Source of the DNA: Scolanthus callimorphus
Lineage: Eukaryota; Cnidaria; Anthozoa; Actiniaria; Edwardsiidae
Direction of reading: 5' to 3'
NCBI GenBank assembly: GCA_033964015.1
Contig: CM066913.1
Span: 19,553,854 to 19,617,853, forward strand
DNA: 64,000 nucleotides
The notes below the pieces were generated by a model that saw nothing but the letters and a program-made list of their open reading frames with translations, searched no databases and was not told where the DNA came from. Shown in pieces: positions 28,509 to 40,937 of the stretch (the first letter of the stretch is position 1; every line of letters begins with the position of its first letter). The position numbers and the translations under genes are program-made.

Positions 28509-29114
28509 GGGGAACTCGAGCGGGGAAAGAAAGCTACAAAAATCTAGCGTAGACTTGGGCAAAATGAGAAAGTCAACAATTTTCAATCGTCCTCATGCGA
28601 CTCACATGTTTCTTCACTGACATGTCATCAGGTGAGCTCCATAATAGCATTCACTATTGCAGGGACGTCAACCGATCGAAATAAAAATGTGAAGATTTGG
28701 GGTGTGTAGCGGGAATCTTGTCATGACAGATAACAATGCGAGTGAAAGTGGCGTAGAAATAAATTGTAGAAACTGAGAAATGCTACAAAAATACCTCTAG
28801 ACCCCCGAAAAATTGTTACGGGAGATCTAAAAACCGGCCCGGAAGACCGGGAGATAGGGTAAAAAAATATTGAGACTCCCGGCAAAGATGAAATGCCTCA
28901 GTTTTCACAAAAACAAACTCTCATTTCTCTGCCGGTATTTTATAGGCAAGAGCAAACCCTTTTACAAATAATTTAGAGAACTCCTTAGAAAATCCAGCTA
29001 ACTTAAACAAAAACTCAAACAAAACCCTTTTCAACAAAAATATGGGGTTTAACGCTATTTCAAAATGTAGCGATTAACTTACATTTAGGGAAATAATCAT
29101 GGCTTTAACCTTAT
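28509..29114. other. Intergenic, nothing recognised
   Basis: This is A-rich sequence with a small hairpin (ggagatctaaaaaccggcccggaagaccgggag near 28820). No gene or element border is recognised. Confidence 0.4.
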
Positions 29115-29548
29115 TACTTAGAGTTCTGAGAAGCAAGGTTTGTTTTAGACTTGAATGAAATTATTTCTTAGTTCAAAGCTTTCGAATTATCCCAGCACAT
29201 GTCTGCAAGTAATTTGTAACAGAACTATTTAGGTCTGGTGTTTTCGGCTATGCGAACTCTATCAGTTCTTTCTTAGTTTCTGTGGAAGAATTCAACATGG
29301 CGACTTTGTCCCTCGCATAAGAAACCGCATGAATTGGAACTTTGCTGCAGACTAATATTTCCCAACAAAAACACGCCTACAGGTGAGATTTCGACTTTCT
29401 CTTTAATTGACTGTGAAATATTAGAGTTTGAAAACGGTGTTTATTTTTTATGGCCCTTCGCCTGCCCGTGGAAACGCGCTAAAATGCTGCGATCTGATTG
29501 GCGGGGGGTGATACGATGACAATGCGATTTTAATAGTATAGATAATAA
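29115..29548 (-). mobile_element. Repeat family F, partial copy 3
   Basis: The sequence matches the right part of F copy 2. Shared landmarks are cttgaatgaaatt, caaagctttcgaa, gaactatttaggt, caacatggcg and the terminal taatagtatagata. It is shorter and diverged, with a replaced stretch near 29410 to 29500. Confidence 0.6.
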
Positions 29549-29619
29549 ATTTATTTCTTTGACTTTAAATGTTTGGTTTATTTTTCTTTTGAGATGTATT
29601 ATAGTAAGGGTTCCCATTT

Positions 29620-30290
29620 GGATAGATGGGTAAGCATTTTTCAAGAGAGTCTTGTGGATGTTGGGGAAAAGTTAAAGAACGTGAAAAATTTGGGTACCTA
29701 GGTTATACCATCTCGAACGCAAGCGAGAACACAGAGAATCTCGGCTCTAGATTGGGATCTGCATTTGAGAAATGGAATGAACTCAAACATGTCTTAACAG
29801 ACCATCGCATACATCTGTCCACTAGAGTGAAGTTCCTAAATGCCTGTGTACGATCGAGGCTCCTATATACAGTGTCCAGACGTGGGAAAGGAATACAAAG
29901 GAGGTGGTTTGGAACAGTTTCCTCAGGAAGATGGTGAAGGGGCGGTACAGGCGACAAAGGAGGGAGGGAACTGATAGTGAAAGTGAAAGTGAGGGGAGAC
30001 AGGAGTGCTACTGGAAGTTCAAGTATTCAAACACTGACTTGCGTCGTATGACTGGCACTGGATCCATAGGGACTTTTTGTACAATACAGCAGTTGAAATA
30101 CCTGGCTCATATTTGCCGGATGAGTAACGGGGATATGCGAAAGCAACTCTTTGATGAACGATCCAAAAAGTGGAAGAAGCTGGAGGGACTGCTGGGGATA
30201 GATGCCCAGCAGCTCAGGAGAATGATGATGGAGAAGGAGAACTTTTTGCACTTCATTAATCAGAGTGGGGAAAATGATGATGATGATGAT
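29620..30290 (+). mobile_element. LINE fragment (C-terminal reverse transcriptase region)
   Basis: Conceptual translation gives KFGYLGYTISNASENTENLG, RVKFLNACVRSRLLYTV and, after a frame change, RRMTGTGSIGTFCTIQQLKY with LAHICRMSNGDMRKQLF. These are typical C-terminal motifs of non-LTR retrotransposon polyproteins (FxYLGY, acVrSrLLY, RxxGxxH/CR). It is truncated and frameshifted. The clade is not determined. Confidence 0.75.
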
Positions 30291-30966
30291 TTCCTACCGT
30301 TTCCGCCATTGCGGAGACTGAAGCGACATAATTTGGTCACGTGATACTGTGTGCCGCGCTTGATTTAAAATGCGAGTTCGATTGCCATTTGTCTAATACA
30401 AAGGAACGTGACCAAAACACGACATTGCCCGATACTTGTCCTAGAATTTGAGCCTCTGAGTTGTCGCTGAAATAAAACGCACTACTGATTATTGTTAACC
30501 AAAGAACAATCTGTGTTATTCGCTGTTTTACCAACATACTATGTGTCTTTTTCAAGTATTATTTTTTGATCAAAGAACGGCATAATTCAGACTAAAAACA
30601 TGTGAACTCGATGTTAGCGGCTTCTCTCACTTATTACAAATCATCATAACAAACGCACTAGTGATTATTGATGTTAAGTTATCAATCTTTTACTACGCTG
30701 TTTTTCGTTTTGTGTGGTTGAGGATTTCAGGTATTAAATCAAAGTTGAAAATTGGCAGCCTTTGTATATTGAAGTCTAGTTCAGAATTAGAATTTTAATT
30801 AGCAACTGAATCTCCCGCGAGACCAGAAAGACCTTCATAATCTCCTCCCCCTGGATCTCACAGGGAATAGGAAACAAAGACCCCTAAGTCGCAAGGAAAA
30901 ATTGCCTTATCACAACGAAAAATACATTAAGAGCAAATTTTACACGAATCTCGTGAGTAAGTTAGA

Positions 30967-31065
30967 GTTAATTACCGAGATTCGAGGCAATAGCCCCAAT
31001 ACATCCCAAGGGCCGTAGGCCCGAGGGATGTATTGGGGTTATTGCCGAGAATCGAGGTAATTAAC
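30967..31065. repeat. About 40 bp-arm hairpin
   Basis: GCCCCAATACATCCC and its mirror gggatgtattgggg(t)t flank a loop aagggccgtaggcccga. The pairing continues outward imperfectly to gttaattacc/ggtaattaac. The organisation resembles the hairpins at 45347 and 47373 but the sequence differs. Confidence 0.7.
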
Positions 31066-34000
31066 GGACTTAGTTTACAGTTGACAAGGTTTTCAGAAAA
31101 CAGGGACAAATGAAATGCATTCTTCTCATTGAATTTAACAGTTTTGAAAAGGAGTACAGTTTACAATTGAAAAAGATAGCGGATTCCAATAGGAACTATT
31201 GTTAGTTATTTAGCTGCTTTCATAGAAGTGGGTTCCCCAGAGAAACTCATTGCAATTAATTTTTACCACGCACAATAAAGTTGTGATGCTGAAGAAAATG
31301 AATGACAACTTTTATTCAACTATGATTGACAAAGGTTTCCAACACGAATTACGTCTTTTGTTTTCGTACAACAGCCAGTCCAATCAATCAAGCGGCCTTT
31401 TGTAAAAGCGCAACTCATTAAAGCGCTGTTATTTTGGTCGGTACGTAGCTGCGTAAAGCTCCTCTCTGGTTGGATAATACAACAAAACCCTACCTCAACA
31501 CAAAGAACGAGGATAATAGACTACAGACAAAAGAACTCCTTTGTAGAACGAAAATAATAGAGACAAAAGCAACTACGTCCTTACTGGTTATTTTCATTTG
31601 TACCACGCCCTGACAGCTTACAGCTTCTACAGCTCAATTTGCATAACGTTCTGTCTAGCAAAACGGATGGAACTGATTCAAGATGGAGAAACTGAAGGCA
31701 AGTTTCAGGTATTTTGCGCTCGTTGGTTGCTCTCTACGATTAGATATGCAATTAACTTGGGCATGATTTTATCTGTATTTTCAGGTTTACGTCTTAAACA
31801 CACTCTATGGGCAATGAGACCAAGCAAGTAGACTGGACAAACGCTTCTCAATATGGTTCAAGTGAAGGCGTTCTCGGAAATCGTGTTTTGTGGTGTTCAA
31901 CGGGATTCGCATAAAGGATAATCAGAAGCAAATATTGGTTATAGACAGACAGTCAGCATAGATGCATAAACTGAGATTATTGGATGTTTTTTTTCTCGGG
32001 TAAGTGTATGGATTTGAATTCACTAGTTAAATGTTTGGGTTGATAATTGAATTAGTCATTGTGAAAGGGGCAACTGTCATGGTCTATCATGGATTTGGTC
32101 TAACTTGGGGTCATTTTAAGTAGCTTAAATGCAGTCAAACTCCCTACAAATCAACAAAATAATGGTCTACGTTTTATACCTAACCTTTCAGCTGCTAGAT
32201 CAATACAAATTTGGAGTATTTTCGTGTATAATCGAGCGGATGGAATTGGATTGCTAATTGGCATTTTTGATTTTCGAACAGGCTGAACAAGTTTCTTTTT
32301 CTTTTTAAGACTAATTTGAAACAGAATATAGGTTCGGAGTTGTTTCTGTAGAACACTTGTCTTATTTTAAAATATTTTGATGAAACAAACGTGACAGTGC
32401 CCCTTGAAGTCTTGGTAAAAATGGCTTATTGTGTGGTTCCAGAAATTATCCATAGGAAGGATAATAGGAAAGGATATATTTTCCATACAAATACTGTATT
32501 TTTCTTCGGGAATTCCAGAGAGGTGGGGGGTCACTTTTCAACACTCTTCCGGGGGGGGGGATATTTTCTGGAACCACACATTATTGATTTACAGGTAAGT
32601 ATATGGCTTATTATGGATTCATAGGTAAATAACTAGATATTTACCTATTAATCCATAATGAGCCATATACTTACCTATTAATCCATAATGAGCAATATAT
32701 TTACCTAGAAATTCAATTCAATTCTATTGATCAACCCCAACCTTTCCTTGGAGAATTCAAATCCCTCCCCGACTTTCAGTTTGTTGAGAGCCATTATCCG
32801 AGTTAATTCCCTACGAATAACAATGGAAACCGCGTCAACTGTAAACTAATTGGTAATAAACACTGCGAGTACTACGTTGTTTAGGATTGTTTTAAAACGT
32901 TTTAAATTTGGATTAAACGTCCAAACCAACGTTAACAGTTTAAGAATTAAAGATATTCTTGAAACGAACACTCAGAATTAGGCTTTTCGCAGAAGGATTA
33001 CAAAAATGTCTTTCTTCAATTGGACCTGAATCGAACCATGCTTTTATTCTAATAAATTACGCTTAGGGTATCGCAATCTCAGCTATCAACAACGAATTGT
33101 CATTTTTATAATTGCGCGCGAATACACAAAACTACCAGCTTAGTGTCAATTTCACAATAAACACACAGAAGACCAGCTAATTTATCCTTCTTTATCCTTT
33201 GGAAATCTAGAAGCCAGCCCCAGTATCCCCTACCAAAATCTTCGCGTCCGAAGTCGCCAAAACGTCCACGTTTGGTTAGACAGGACGCGAAGTGGGGAAA
33301 GGAGCTTATTGCTGCCTTGACTAAGTAACAAGGACAGCTATAAGCTCTTTTCCCCGGGAAACATTAGTTTCCCACCTCAACTAATAAATGTCAACATACA
33401 ATGTTTTCGTCGGCGAAAGCGGGCCCGGGTTTAAGCAGCCAAAGAACTGATTATTCGGATTATTCCTTTAAAGTACAGGCATGACAGAGCAATCGCTTGT
33501 TCGCCATATGCTTCTTTCTATTCTTTGGTGATAATTCAAAAAATTGATATAAGTTGGGATTTTTTCTGAAGCTCTAGATTTGTAAAGCAAAAGCTTATAA
33601 ATTAGTATTAAAAAATTCAATAAACTTGAATGGTCAGAAAAATCTATAAGATTCTTATATAATGCCTATTGTTGTTGTTATCAGAGAATATACTTTTTGT
33701 AAACAAAATGAAAGATTGAGGCAACATTGCCTTTGTTAGGTAGAATGTTACTGAAATATTTAACCGGATCGTGTCCCATCAAATGAGAAGGAGCTGTGAA
33801 AGCGCCTCACAAAAGGTACTTTTATCTCGACGAGCGATGTTAAAGCTTGGTGTGGGGTATGGGACATACCTGCGCTAACGCGTTAAGAATAATTTCAACT
33901 ATAAACTCAAACTCGCCATAACTCAAAACTGTATTCTTATAGCAGATATTTTTTTCTTCTCTGTTTTTTTCTCTTCTAAATTTTCTTTTTATTTAAAATA

Positions 34001-37000
34001 TGATCCAGCGTTCTTTTGTGCAAGGTATTAGTTTATGGAAAATAACCGCAAATCTATCGCCCATGCGCAAGGCAAGGCTTATGAGTGACAGGCAGCGGCG
34101 GTTTTTTACGTTAAGTGCAGTAGTTAGCTGAAGCAATGCACTTTTTAAAGAGTATTTTAAAAACACTGTATTTACCCTGTATTTAGAGTTGAGACAGCAT
34201 TAAGTCGAGACAGCATTATATAAGGACAAGTTCCCCTTTCGCCGACCTAACACGATTAGCGGTTAACCAAACATGCTCTAATCGTTCCTTATCTTGCACG
34301 GCCAGGGTATATTACCATTTATCGTTGCTGGGCCGATAGTGCAAGATAACCTCCTGCATTACCGCTACCACTCAACTTCCTTTCTAGTAACTCCTACTCG
34401 GCTACATTTCCATGTACTAGTTTCTAGACCTTAAAGGTGTTGTTGACTTTAATGACATGATCATATAAACTAATTGGAATTTTGGGGCAGACCTTTTTTT
34501 AAATGGCGATAACCCGGGAGGGTTGGAAGGTCCATTACTGGCATTCAAGTGCAATGACATTTCTAGCGCGGCAAAGCAAACCGGCACTGAGCTTTCTAAT
34601 GGGATGGTAGGAACTCTAGCGCTCCTGATGGGGGATTTGAATATTGACCAGTACTTTGATAATTGAGCAGCCAGCTTTAAAAAAGTGACTATACAGGTGA
34701 GCAATGCTATATTGGCCCGGGTTTTATGTGGTTTGTTTATAAGTTATTTGTTATTCTTTTCACGTTGTTTATGTCGAGGTCGAAAATACTTATGTGCACT
34801 GTATGGCATCCTTTCATTGTTCATCGGTCACTTTCCACTTTCATGACTTTAGTTTTCTTGTTGAAATATCAGATGTGGTTGCCAAATAACTACCTACACT
34901 ATACTATAGTTTTCTCAAGTTTTAAGAAATGCTTTCACAAACTTGAGATGGTCCCAATTGTTCCCTGTCGTATACTCTTCAAGCAGAGCTTTTAAACATA
35001 CACAGTGGTTCTTTGTTTTCTCATTAAATTTGCTTTATGAAAATCGAAATGCTTATACTGATATGCTAAAAATGCAAACATCCTTGAATACTTCCTCCAT
35101 TCTTAATCTGATGAACATGATTCTGTGATCAATAAAATTCTGGATTTAATAAGTGTCACCAACTCAAGTCGTATAATGTTAAATAAGCAAATGTGGGACA
35201 TGGTGGCGAGATGCTATCGCTTTGATCACACACAACACCACAACAAACTATTTGATGTAAACGAAATGGGTCTAAAATGCTTGATAAGAGAGTACAATGA
35301 CTTTCCCCTGTGAAGTCTCGTCTCCCGGAAACATCTCCTACAGTCATTGAAGACAGGACAATTCATCGCGACTTTACGGCAAACAGCCTCATTGCGTTTT
35401 ACTTCAATTCCTAGTGAAAGAAGATTTGCCACGCAACCACGCTGTTTTAGTTCATCATTGGACTAGGGCCGAATTCGTGTTTGACTTTTCTAAGAAAACA
35501 TGTACACACTTCTGTGTGGTCATACTTCTGTCATAACTCTAACAATTCTGACATTGTTTAATGCCTTGCATAACATTATCCGTGTGATTGACATCCCTGT
35601 GAGTAGCTAGTTGCACGTCATGTTGAACCCCGTTTGTACTAGCAACTCTGGCGGTAATTTTTGTCGCGCGAGTCTGGGCGATGTTTCGCGCACGTACGCG
35701 TCAACTCGAAATCACTTATGTAAACTTGGCGCGATCTGTCGTGATTTTGTCGCGTGATGTCGCAAAGATTTCAAGCATGTTCGAAATTCTTTGCCACTTG
35801 ATGCGATTTGAAGAAAAGAGAGCACATAAATCGCATCACTTTTGCATCTCGTTTATACAAGAGAGAGTTGGAATTGTAACTCGCGCGTGTTGCGACAAAT
35901 GCAACACAAATCGCAAGTGTAAACCACTGCGCTGCTTTACGCTGCCACTTCCGTAAAAATAACTATCTACCGGTTGAGATTATTTGCGTTTAGAGTATGT
36001 CGGGGCGAATATGAGCGAATCCGTGGACAGGCAATTCAGTGAGTAGATAGCTAGCTATCGAATGCCGACCAATCTTTAATGGTGTGATGTCCAGGGGAGT
36101 TTCTTATCAACCCATCAGGCCATGCTCCTGTTCAAGTACAAGAATTACTGATAACCTTTGAAGTGTAAACAGTAATTGATTCCTGCCACTTGATAAGTGA
36201 TTGAATAGTGTTTATGTTGGGGAGCCTGCCGCAAAGATAACCAACATTACAAGATCATTAATAGCTGCATTAGCTTATAAGTTGGAATTACTCCAATAGG
36301 TTGCTAAACAGGAGATCAAACGAAACGGATGTGATTTGTTGGTCCACTCGGCAGTTTTCTTTGCATTATTTACTTAGTCTTAATATCAGTTGTCCGATGG
36401 AGAGAACCCGTTTGGAAAAGGAATGCCAAGAAAGCAAGATGGGGCACGCATTAGAACACATTGACAGCTATTGGAAAAAGGTTGTCGGTTGATTGACCAT
36501 AATCACAGTTGATGAATGAGAAGGCTGTGGCAGAAACATATAACTTAGTTGAAACATGTAACGGTGAACCAAGCTTCGGATTATTCGTATCCAGTTTATG
36601 ACCATATTTGGTCAATAATGAACTCTCGACTGCTAACCCAAGCAGGTTTTCTTTGCATAATATTTCATTTCTCGCTTAAATAAAGTAGAGCAACAGTGGA
36701 AGTGATAATATGCTAACATTTAACATCTTGAAGTCTTTCAACAACATTATTTTCAAAATCAGTTCAATTGTATATTCTGCGAATATTCCGCAGCTTGGCA
36801 CTAAAGCAATGTATGTGTGTTACACGTTTCAACTCACTTATATGTTTCTGGCTGTGGTCATTAACCCCGCGAAAAAAGGGGTCCGCGTTCTGGTAACTGC
36901 CATATAAGATTCTGTTGCACACAGGTATCTCGCTCGCCCAAAAAGAAAAATATCCGAAAAAACCCACTGGATCGGGCTGGCTCGCAGGCTTTAATTCTGT

Positions 37001-39925
37001 GAAAGTCTGAAGCATGGAAGCAACCGTCAAACCGTGTTTTAGCGGCTTCCTTCGATCGCAAGTATCACTCATACACTCTCATACAGAGAGGGTTGGTTTG
37101 TGATTGGGTTGCTGAGATATTTGATTCAGGGGGTGCGCTTTGAAAACAAAATTACTGATTAGTCGGTGCCGGAGTTCGCAGAATTATTTTATGAAAGGCC
37201 GCAGTCATAATTACGCAGTAGGTTGTAAGATATTATGTCGCATCAAAAATTAAATAAATATGAAACACTAGTTTCAGTGATTGGGCAATATTAATTTACC
37301 GCACGCGCATATGTCGCCTTTGATATATATACAATCACTGCCTTGGAAATGTCTATGCACTGAATTCTACATAGCAGGGACACAAATTAAATTTTCAATT
37401 TCTCTTATCTTGAAACAACTGTTAGATAAATGTTTCAATTGCAGTGACGGAAAATACTTATGTTAGAGCATAAGCCGCGAAAAGGGAGCTCCCCTAGGGT
37501 TGTAGCCTCTGGCTCCGCCCGAGGGTTTCACAGTCTAATTTTTTTTTAATGAATAAGTATTTGAAGTTGTATAAAATCACTTGATTCAAAAGATTTTGTT
37601 TCGCGAAATGCTCCCTCAAATTTCCCGTGTTACTAGGATTTCATTTGTCTTTGTAATGTTCTGTCTTCTATGACTAAACGAAAACCGTGGTTTTGTGGCT
37701 CGTATGCCGTGTAACCGAACAGGACGTCACTGCAGCAGACACTTTAGGGAAAAAAAACACTAACTGGCGAGAAACGAGAAATTAATTTATCTGAATTTCA
37801 TTGCGCACATTATTCTGCGCACGTTCTCGTGCGCTTTCGTTCGAGAACGCGTGATCGCGCGCAAAATAATACATTTTGTGACATTCTCGTACTCAGAGCT
37901 CCCCAGCTCGTCTATCGCAGGGGAGGCTCTGGTGACATCCATTTGAGGACCTTCGCTGATTGGCTGATTTTGAACGTTCGAGCACTCCAGTGCATGGCTC
38001 AATTTGCCTGAAAAAATGGATTATTCATAACTCGTGTTCTATAATATGGATCATCATCAAAATTTCTCAGCACAATAACTTTAAATATATTTTGTTGCCA
38101 TGGAAACGCTAATCACATGACTCAGTGGCGGCCATCTTGGATTTTATATTTAGACCTTCTGAGGAAAGCAATGGAAAGGTGAAATTAAAAGGTAATCAGA
38201 AATTTAGATACAGGGAAACTACCTTCAAATGAAGCTTGGATAAGTCGCATTTCTTCAGTAAAAAAATAATACATAATTTCCCGTGTTTTGAAATATATAT
38301 GTTGAAAAACTGTCTTTATTAAAACATTATCCTAGATATCCAATTAGGTTTACAGAAAGATCAATGCTACAAACATTATGCTAAAAAGAAATGTTTAGAT
38401 CTGATGTTTAGATCTCCTTTCCATACCTACAACGGGCGATAAAAGTTTAATCCAAGATGGCGGACGGTGAGTCACGTGACATCGTTACCAAGGCAACAAC
38501 AGCTTTATCGTAATCAGAACTCCAAAATAAGTTTGAGGCCCAAGTTTGAAAGATTTTCGTTTAAAAAAACGGTCCTCTTACGCCATGCCTTAAACTCACT
38601 GAGCATGCGCATAAAGTTATTTCTCTCAACGGCTCTGTATTAAATCTCGCGCATGCGGCAGTGGCTGTCACAAGAGCCTCCCCCGCGAAGTGACGAGACG
38701 GGGGGCTAGCTGGGTTCGAGAATGGAAGATCCTAGTTTTAGATTACGCGAAAATGGGCCCCGGCCATCCCTTTTTAGAACGAGTTTTTTGTTAGGGTCGA
38801 AAACGTCTCCTAGTCTTTAAGGTTGTTGTATAGGGTTTAAGCGGTATCTATAATATTTACCTTGAAGAGCATTTATACCAGCGACATCAACCACTAGCTC
38901 CATGCCACACTCGGGTTTGTTAATCGTCTTCATCTGGCCACGAGTCCTTTTTACAAATGTTCCCGGAAATGACCTCTTCTGTTTCGGGTTCAAAGCCCCA
39001 AAGCCGTCTCTTCTGTTGTATTTTTAGGCCATTGGATGACGGCAAAACTATGATGTGAGAGCAACCAGGCCTCTCCTATATTTATCGGTTTTCAGGGCAA
39101 ATCAAACCTTTCTGATGAGTGAAATACTGACCGTGAAAGCATGAAAGATTGTACGAGAAACCATCCTTTAATGTCTGTTTCATTTCGCTCTTTTGTTCGT
39201 TAGGCTGGTGGGTTGTTTGTGTGTAGGTTAGTTAGTTAGTTTGCGTGTTTTTTCGCTGTTGTTTTCTCTAGAACTGTTTTTGTTATTGTTCATTTCTTCT
39301 TTGTCTATTTCTTAGTTTTATTGTTGGTTTGTACTGTTGTAGGTTCGTTTGTTCGTTTTTGTTTCTTTACTTATCCTTGCAAGTTCTTGCGAGCCCTGTC
39401 AGAAGTACAGGCATGAGCAGTCTAGCATCGAGAACCAAAATAATAATAATTTCCCGGTTATCCGAAAACAATGTTATGGGTGACTCTAACAGCCCGGAAG
39501 TTGCCGCCACAAATGCATGCTGCTACCCAGGCCTAAATCCCGTCAATGAAATTGTCACAAGGATAGACGGTTTTTACTAATCTCACGACAAAGCCATCTT
39601 CGCTTAGCTTTTCAACACATTTTTTATTAGTCTGGAACTAGTAAGTAATCCCTTTAACACCGCAGGCGGGGTGATAAGCCGAAGGGTGGTTCTACTTCGA
39701 TTCCTAGAATGAAAAGTAAGCTAATGCTAGATTACGCCACTGCCAATCTAACGTGCAATACAATACCGAAAGCTACTACATTTGTATATCTTGACTGTGG
39801 GTCCCATAACGTTTTGTCAACAAGCACAGCTTTTTCAAGGCCTTTTCACGTACCTGGGCCTGATCATAGGACATTTCTGTAAGAACCCAATGATGAGAAC
39901 AGCCAAAATTCCCACGGTAGAAGAA
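31066..39925. other. 8.9 kb intergenic DNA without supported gene
   Basis: ORFs here are all short and lack recognisable domains, and no chain of exon-like segments with conserved motifs is apparent. Minor features are a local inverted and tandem block (tatttacctattaatccataatgagc near 32634 to 32712), a G10 run near 32551, and a CG-rich stretch near 35640 to 35760 rich in tcgcg. Regulatory sequence for gene 2 could lie here but cannot be read from sequence alone. Confidence 0.4.
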
Positions 39926-39988
39926 TGGGAAGTGTTCGGATGTCCCATGGATAGCCATGGGAAATCTGAACACTTCCCGTTCTTATAC
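39926..39988. repeat. Short inverted repeat
   Basis: gggaagtgttcgg...ccatgg and ccatgggaaatctgaacacttccc form arms of about 25 bp with a few mismatches, less than 1 kb upstream of the gene 2 start. Confidence 0.55.
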
Positions 39989-40864
39989 CATGGGAAATTA
40001 AGCTTTTCCCATCATTTGGGCCTTCCGCGCAGACAATCTCCGTGGAGGCAAGCCACTGTTTACCCTGAAGCAAATCCTCGATCGAGCTGAACGTCGCGAT
40101 AGTACTATACTGTGTTTTCTCATCTAGATCCCGAGGTCACACTAGAGAGCGACGAGGTTTAGAGCTCCACGATATTTTTTGATGTCTATGGTAGTTACCA
40201 GTCTTCGACGCAAAAACCCCGCAGTTAAGACTATTCTAGGGTGGCCGATATCAATCATCAAAATCTATTGTCTTGTAAGGCCCCTCCCATTTTATAATGA
40301 CTTTATTAATTTAGAAAATATTAATTACCCTCAACGTTAAGAGCACCGGGGAGCAGGAAAACATGGCAACAATGTGTTAATATTTCCTTCCAAAGTCACC
40401 GGAATCCTGGTTTTAAGCTGGAGACTAGCTTACTTGGAGCTTACTTGAGGTTTATGAATGTCTTGTTGGGGTTTATCTTGTAAGATAAGGAGAGGTGAGA
40501 TTTTATGCTCTGTGTTGTGTGTCACGAAGGACTCATTGAAAAGTATCCCCAATGCCTGCATTTCATGCACTTATCTCTCGGTGGAGCCCAAAGGATTGAC
40601 CTTTGCCTATGACGTGATAAACACATCGACCAATTCCGCTGCACAGCTATTTCTAGGGACACTGGACCATTCTGCCATCTGGTTTGAGTTTGTGATCCGA
40701 AACTGTGCCGTCCAGCGCGCAAAACGGCACAAAACTTATGCATTGAACAAACATGAGGCCTGCCTTAGATCCATAAAGGCAACTGCTTCATAGCATCTGC
40801 CAATTTCGTTCTAGGTGTAGAACATTGAGGGAATTTAACGTTGAGCTTAAGCCTGAGTTTCAAG

Positions 40865-40937
40865 ATGAAAGCAAGTTGCTCGGTTCTCTTCTTGTTGACC
40901 CTGCTTGTGGCAGAAGATGGATTGGGGTCTGCAAGTG
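40865..40937 (+). CDS. Gene 2 exon 1: start codon and signal peptide
   Basis: The ATG at 40865 (context tttcaagATGa) is preceded in frame by a TGA with no other Met between. The product MKASCSVLFLLTLLVAEDGL then GSAS is a textbook signal peptide with a hydrophobic core and small residues near the likely cleavage site. It ends in phase 1 at GTGAGT, matching the phase 1 FN3 exons that follow. Confidence 0.87.

Noticed and set aside
36764..37230. Full second copy of the TTACTGCG element
   Set aside because: Only one end (cggagttcgcagaattat) is convincing, and the other end could not be placed, so it is not listed as an element.
40458..40793. 111-codon ORF upstream of gene 2
   Set aside because: No recognisable domain, no splice context linking it to gene 2, and A/T-rich surroundings. 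It is kept as unassigned, not called a gene.
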